This document shows positions 59,105 to 64,000 of a DNA stretch of 64,000 bases, piece by piece. This DNA comes from Bin25 sp965221765 (lineage in GTDB: Bacteria; Bacteroidota; Bacteroidia; Flavobacteriales; Flavobacteriaceae). The first letter of the stretch is position 1; each line of letters starts with the position of its first letter. The position numbers and the translations under genes are program-made. A model generated the notes under the pieces. The model had not been told where the DNA came from. It worked only from the letters and a program-made list of their open reading frames with translations, and did not search any database. The stretch is from assembly GCA_965221765.1 (NCBI GenBank), contig OZ244911.1:1302001-1366000 (forward strand), in the 5' to 3' direction.

Positions 59105-59803
59105 ATGCATCAAGAATTAAAGCACTTATATGAAGAATTAATTACTACAAATCAAGCTGAAGCAAATGTAGAAGCGGCTTTTATAAAGTATATTTCGATT
59201 GAAAAATCTCGAAGATGATTGGGAACAGAATTATTCAAATTCAAGTGAACGCTGTGATTTAATTTCATTTTCTAATAAAATCATTGTTGAAGCAAAACGG
59301 AGAGGGAAAGTTCATGTTGATGTGAATAAAGGTCAATTATTAAGATATCTTGACGGAGTGGTTCCAAACTTTGAAGATAAATTATGGCATCGAGGAAAGG
59401 ATTTGGTTTGGAAAGGCATGATTGCTGGTGGATGTGAATGGGCTTGTTTTGATTATTTTAACAAACAACTTCGATATATAAACGAAGGGCATCTAGTGAT
59501 GGAAACCCCTATAATTATTGATGAATTCATACAAAAAAATATTTACCAACGCTGGGATGGGATTCAAAAAATAAAAATACCATCCAAAGAAAACCTACTT
59601 GAAAAAGACTTCAAACCCATATTCAGTGAAATTAGAGGCGTAATAGAATCAAATTACATAGAAACAACGAAGGAATGTCAAACAAAAATTGGCATTTGGC
59701 GCATCATTCTAAAAATTCGGGAGTTATCTCTGATGATGCTATCGGTTGTTTAGAAGCTGAATCTTTTGGAGACACTCATTTATTGTTTCTATTTCAAGAA
59801 TAA
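59105..59803 (+). pseudogene. restriction-endonuclease-like protein, broken by two frameshifts
   Basis: It begins MHQELKHLYEELITTNQAEA then NVEAAFIKYI. A frameshift near the A-run at 59203-59207 moves it to the frame with EDDWEQNYSNSSERCDLISF and IIVEAKRRGKVHVDV, a PD-(D/E)xK-like nuclease pattern (Asp, then Glu-Ala-Lys), followed by GQLLRYLDG. A second shift near 59700 leads to HSKNSGVISDDAIGCLEAES then FGDTHLLFLF. The N-terminal phrase QAEANVEAxF is seen at the start of several type I/II restriction subunits. The original protein was probably longer. A decayed restriction gene, function lost. Confidence 0.65.
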
Positions 59804-59974
59804 TTATAGGACACTTAGACAATCTTTTGTTATCAAAAGAGGAGTTGGTTGAATATATTGGTAATGGATTTAATGCATGGTTGTTAGAGTACCGATAACT
59901 AAAAAGATTGATGGTAAGATTGGCATCTGAAATCTAGAAATATCAATGGGAATTTTTCTCAAACTTCCACCCCT

Positions 59975-60857
59975 ATCTGCTCTATAGGGTGTAGTTCTAG
60001 ACTATGGGGGGTGATTGTTCGATTCAAGCGATGTTTTCGGGGATTTTGAAGTCTTTCGATGGGTGCCATGGGGTTTGCGACCGGCCTGATGATCTGATGG
60101 TCTTTGAAGTCCTTGGCCACTGGTTCTAAAAAGAGAGATTGGCAAGAGTCAACATCAATGACCTCGCTTTGGCTTTTTTAGGGCACCCCAAGGGATAAGC
60201 ATACACGGATTGCTGTACCACCTATTTGCCTACTTGGGGTCGATCCTTTGGAGGCCACCATGATTTTCGGGGAATAGTCATGCGTCCAAACCGGCTCTCG
60301 TCTTGGACTCCAAAAAGAACTTATTCTCGGTTCTATGGTTTTTCTTTGATGATGGCTTTCCATCGCTCGGGGAGTTTTTTAACGTCTTCTTGACGTTTTG
60401 GATTTTTTTTGGGAGGATCCGGCCGAAGAATGACGTGGCGCCAATGATGACTTTTCAATAGTCTGTAGATGGTACTCTTGGCTACTTTCTGACAATGTTC
60501 TTTTCAAAAGTCGCTTGGATGATGGTCGTGATGACGACCCGGCTGGCGATTGCTGGTTGCCGAAAGCCTTTTAAAAAGATTTTTTCTTCTTCGAGAGACC
60601 AGGAACCATACTTTCGGTCGCTTTGTCCTTTGCTTTCAAAGATGTGGAGCTCCTACTAGTTATAAGCTTAACCGTTGGGTGATACGGTGTTTGGAAAGCG
60701 TACTGTCAGCGGCCAATTATTCGGCGGTCTGGGGTTTCCCTTGTGCATTGATGATCCCTTGGATCGGTCGCCCCCGCCAAAAACTTGGGCTTTTTCGGAG
60801 GAATTGTTTGAGCTCTTCTTCTGTCGCATGCGGCATCATTTTGGTGTATCGTGCCAT
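59975..60857 (-). pseudogene. IS630-family transposase, decayed
   Basis: It starts MARYTKMMPHATEEELKQFL near 60857. Characteristic pieces appear in order: STIYRLLKSHHWRHVILRP, PKRQEDVKKLPERWKAII, then FGVQDESRFGRM (the DE-type catalytic motif region), PKDRPQVGK and VYAYPLGCP. Stops and at least two frameshifts interrupt it. The minus-strand gene ends near a 6-G run at 60006. Confidence 0.8.
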
Positions 60858-60978
60858 GAGAATTATTTTTTACAAAAAAATAATGTAGAACACACTTTAG
60901 TCTTAGGGTTGAATTGACGACGGAAAGTTAATCGTTGAGTAAAGACCCTATGGACTAGTTTTAGATTGTCATATCATT

Positions 60979-61425
60979 TGGAGTGCCGATTTCATGCACG
61001 ACATGCTTTCTTCATAGAAAGAGTTTTCGACTATTCCATGTCATAGATGATCCCTACAGGAGGCCTTATAGTGTGCCATATCGAACCATCATTAAATTCG
61101 AGACGCATCGTGCAAGCGTTCAATATGCTGATGGCCTGGCAAACCTCAGGCCATCTGTGGATAATGGGACGGAGTTTTATTGCATATTGCTTTAAAGATT
61201 GGGGTAAAGAAAAAGGTGTTACTGTTGACTATATCCCATTTGGCAAGGCCATATAGAACACGTTGATTGAGCATTACCATGGTTCAATGCACAAAGAAGT
61301 GTAGAATGTCGCTATTTCTGAATCTTTAGATCTAGCTCGAGAAATCATGAGGCAATACAATCATCGACTTGCGCATGCTGGTCTAGACAATCTACCCTTG
61401 GTAAGAATTTTCAAGTCAACATGAG
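60979..61425 (+). pseudogene. IS3-family transposase (OrfB) fragment
   Basis: The 5' edge reads WSADFMHDMLSS then FSTIPCHR and, in another frame, SFRLFHVIDDPYRR. It continues SRRIVQAFNMLMAWQ, DNGTEFYCI, DWGKEKGVTVDYIPFGKA and AREIMRQYNHRLAHAGLDNL. This is the order of the DDE domain of IS3-type OrfB. Interrupted by stops; the N-terminal part and OrfA are missing. Confidence 0.8.
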
Positions 61426-61462
61426 AAATATTGCCATTAATGTTGACAAATAAATAAAGAGC

Positions 61463-62582
61463 CCTTTGAATAATGCAAAATCAAAAAAAATGGGGTGTGA
61501 TGGGGAAATTATTTTTTCTTTTTCAGTCCATGGGTCACTCCTTCGATGTTGATTTCCCCCAAAAAACCACAATAGTTCTCTGATTTTGGCTCATTTTTCC
61601 ATCATTTTTGAGCCCAATAAGGTGTTGAGGGCTTCTTTTTTCGATGATATCTCTTTATAGGTTTGCACGAGAACCATCATACTTGGTGATCTCTTTCAAT
61701 GGTAGGCCATCGACTCCAAAACCGGTTGGTTGTGGACGTTCTGCAGTCTTTTGAATGGGGTGACTAGATCATGAAACCAGCGAGCCAAGACTCCTTTTCG
61801 TTCTTCGACCCAAAGGCTTTCCATCAAGGGCTGGAGGCCTTGACGATCGTGCTCATTGGTCGCCACCGTGTGTACCCTAGCATTAAGCCTTTCTCGGTGG
61901 TGGCCATGGGCCGTTGGTACCCATCGTACGTCTTTTTCCTTTTTTTGAACCCACGATCTTCTTCTGGTTGCTCATGATCGCTTTCTTGGGCTGGGAGCTC
62001 GGGCTCTTCACGCTGGTCTTCTTTTGGGTCTTGAGCCATTTTCTTGGGTTGACTTTTGGGAGTGAAGAGACTGGTGGTGATGCGGGCATCCACCACCGTG
62101 CCTTGAATCATCACTTCTTTGGCCGGCAGTTGTCGATGGACTTGGTCCATAATCTTTAGATAGCGTTTTTTGGCCGTTCACGCCGAACGAAAACGAGATC
62201 GCATACTGTGATTAGGGACGGCATCCGCTAGGTCTAAACCACAAAAAGCCGTGAATCCAATGCGGTCTTTGATCAATTCTTCGGTCCGAACATCCCAGAG
62301 GTGAAAAAGAGATCCGCTGCATTTTCAATAACATCATGGGACGGTCAGCTTTTTGACCTCGTTGTTTTTTGCCAGATGGGTCATTTTCCACCAATAAAGC
62401 CTCGATGAGCTCCCAATCGATGAGGTCATTAACTTGATTGAAAAACGGTGGGGTGGTGGTACGGCTCCGACCTTGATGGGGATTAAAAAAACGCAAGGTT
62501 TGGGAGTGATACGATTTAAAAGATTGCCTATCGAGTACCGTATACCAAAAAAAATGATAAAAACCATTGGTCAAATAAAACT
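61463..62582 (-). pseudogene. IS5-family transposase, decayed (copy C)
   Basis: Homologue of the relic at 44108. The N-terminal part contains FFNPHQGRSRTT, FFNQVNDLIDWELIEALL and QRGQKADRPMMLLKMQ; the middle part VHRQLPAKEVMIQGTVVDA with the first catalytic Asp, followed by RITTSLFTPKSQP; the last part is fragmentary. Several frameshifts and stops. Better preserved and GC-richer than copy A. Confidence 0.82.
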
Positions 62583-62678
62583 AGAGGGGGGTGGACTAAA
62601 CCCTTTATTGTAGCAGAAAGTCGAAATTTTAGTGCGAAGGTCTCTAAAATCAAGAAGCAAAAAGATCTTTTCAAAATT

Positions 62679-62701
62679 GGGGGGGGGTATTTCTATATTT
62701 G
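62679..62701 (+). promoter_or_regulatory. promoter-like region with 9-G tract before TATATTTG
   Basis: TTG at 62677-62679 (possible -33 element) is followed by a run of nine G (62679-62687) and then TATATTTG (62694-62701), an exact TAnnTTTG match 15 bases before the ATG. The G-run occupies the spacer, so its length would set promoter spacing. The present 14-base spacer is shorter than the roughly 17-23 usual for the phylum. Confidence 0.5.
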
Positions 62702-62716
62702 TAAAAAAACTTTCTA

Positions 62717-64000
62717 ATGAGCCATCAAAAATCGTCTCCCATGCATCGATGGATATTAAACTCACCGATGAACTGTTTATTCGATGATAGATTCGCCTGG
62801 TCGATTCTCTCTATGGTCTTGATCTTCTTTGCCTGTGGCGAAGATTCCGTGCGCACCAAGCCCGTTACCCCCCCCCCTATTTTATACCATAGCCACCGCC
62901 ACGAGTATCGGTGGGACCATCACCCCGACCCAACGCATGGCCAGTGGACAGTCCGTAGCCATCACTGCCACCCCTAACCAACATTATCAATTCAAAACCT
63001 GGACGGGCAATTGTCCCATCAATAGCCAAGAAGCCAGTCTCCGTTTTGAGGCCAGCGGTCATTGCTCTATCACGGCAGTCTTTGAAAAAATCAACTATCC
63101 CATCACCGCCACCACCACCGACGGAGGAACGGTCACCGGACTGCCCGCCCAGGGCAGCCCCCAAGGACAGCCCATCACCCTTCGAGCCGTGCCCCAAGAA
63201 TACCATCTCTTTGCCGGCTGGACCACCGATGGGGATTCGGGTTGCCCCACCCTAGAAGACCCCACCCCACCAACCCTCTCTTTTGTCATCCAAGGGCCCT
63301 GCGCATTACAAGCTGCTTTTCAAAAAGTCCAACGCACCATCACTACCGCCATCAATACAGGAGGTACCATTACCCCCACCCAAACTATCGAGCATGGCCA
63401 AGAAATCACCATTACCATAACCCTCGAAGAGGGCTATACACTAAACCAATGGACGGACAACTGCGGGACCTTTTCTCCCCAAGACCTCACCATCACCTTT
63501 TCCGCTACCGAGGATTGCCAGCTCCAAGCCATTCTTGAAAAAAAACAATATCTCGTGCAGGCCACGGCCACTTTAGGCGGATCTGTTAATAATCCCAATC
63601 GTATAGAAGCCATCCATGGCCAACAAGTGGAGTTCACTGCCCAAGCCGATGAAAATCATGTCTTTGCGGGATGGAAAACACAAGAAACTTCGGAATGCCC
63701 CACCTTGGAAAACCCCCAAGATCCTACCCTCTCGTTCATCGTCACCGGCCCCTGTGCCCTGCAAGCCCGCTTCATGAAAGCCCCCCGCACCATCACCACC
63801 GCCATTATTAATGAAGGGGGCACCATTAGCCCTCCCCAAACCATCGAACATGGACAAACCGTCCGCATTACCATCGAGGTGGAGGACGACTATACCTTAG
63901 AAGCATGGAAAAGCGATTGTGGTAGCTTTTCTCCCCAAGAGGACACTATCACCTTTATCGCTACCAACGATTGCCAAGTGACTGCCGTGTTAAAACCAAA
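62717..64000 (+). pseudogene. InlB-repeat surface lipoprotein, frame shifted at a 10-C tract, partial at window end
   Basis: The leader (ATG at 62717, or 62741 giving MHRWILNSPMNCLF) has a hydrophobic stretch and lipobox FFAC followed by GEDSVRTKP. Directly after, the 10-C run shifts the frame. In the other frame a continuous series of InlB B-type repeats runs to the window end (TATSIGGTITPTQRM; ITATTTDGGTVTG; RTITTAINTGGTITP; VQATATLGGSVNNP), each closing with WTGNC/WTDNCGTF-like text. Nine C would join leader and repeats. It is therefore probably a phase-OFF gene rather than a dead one; no other damage is visible. Paralogue of the lipoprotein at 14859, with shared stretches such as AAAGCCCCCCGCACCATCAC. 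The C-rich strand composition contrasts with the flanks. BspA repeats may follow outside the window. Confidence 0.85.
62868..62877 (+). repeat. 10-C homopolymer after the lipobox
   Basis: Ten C in the codons just after the signal peptide (VTPPP). The leader frame and the repeat-domain frame meet exactly here, and nine C would make them continuous. A slipped-strand ON/OFF switch is the simplest reading. Confidence 0.85.

Overview
The window looks like a chromosomal segment of an AT-rich, probably marine or host-associated Bacteroidota (Flavobacteriia-like). The signs are two SusC/SusD pairs, a type IX secretion C-terminal domain on a secreted glycosidase, DUF4998/DUF5000-type lipoproteins, TAnnTTTG promoter motifs instead of a sigma70 box, and general family resemblance. 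It combines glycan-uptake loci, an anti-phage/toxin island and much decayed insertion-sequence DNA.

0-11.6 kb: a glycan-uptake locus (SusC, SusD, two discoidin-like surface lipoproteins and a large VCBS/ASPIC-UnbV lipoprotein). It is headed by a 75-bp tandem repeat whose units each carry a promoter-like motif. 11.6-14.7 kb: a decayed spacer, an error-prone polymerase pair in the order umuC-umuD, and an ISL3 transposase relic. 14.8-17.0 kb: a C-rich, broken surface lipoprotein gene (InlB-type repeats, then BspA/DUF285 repeats) with a 9-G tract in its leader. 18.4-31.3 kb: a second polysaccharide-utilisation locus (GH95 alpha-L-fucosidase-like enzyme with a T9SS tail, SusC, SusD and a 1507-residue lipoprotein made of repeated carbohydrate-binding-like modules). 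It ends at a terminator and faces a divergent SDR/KdgF-like cupin pair that suggests uronate catabolism, plus a gamma-carbonic-anhydrase-family gene.

33.4-49.5 kb: a defence island, all on the minus strand. It holds a single-chain type ISP restriction-modification enzyme whose last ~130 residues are shifted out of frame at a 9-C tract (probable phase variation), an AbiEi/AbiEii pair, a DUF6922-like/AbiEii pair, and four copies (two intact, two broken) of one uncharacterised P-loop ATPase. Two elements sharing near-identical 15-bp terminal inverted repeats flank the second AbiEii pair.

49.6-57.1 kb: ordinary core genes: an Nfu-type Fe-S protein, TsaB, and a MacAB-TolC-like efflux operon. 57.2-62.6 kb: a graveyard of broken transposases (IS6-like, IS5, IS630, IS3) and a broken nuclease gene. 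62.7 kb to the end: a second C-rich InlB-repeat lipoprotein with a 9-G tract in its promoter region and a 10-C tract that shifts the reading frame. Together the long G/C tracts, which stand out in AT-rich DNA, suggest that surface proteins and a restriction enzyme are switched by slipped-strand mispairing. No tRNA, rRNA or CRISPR array was seen.
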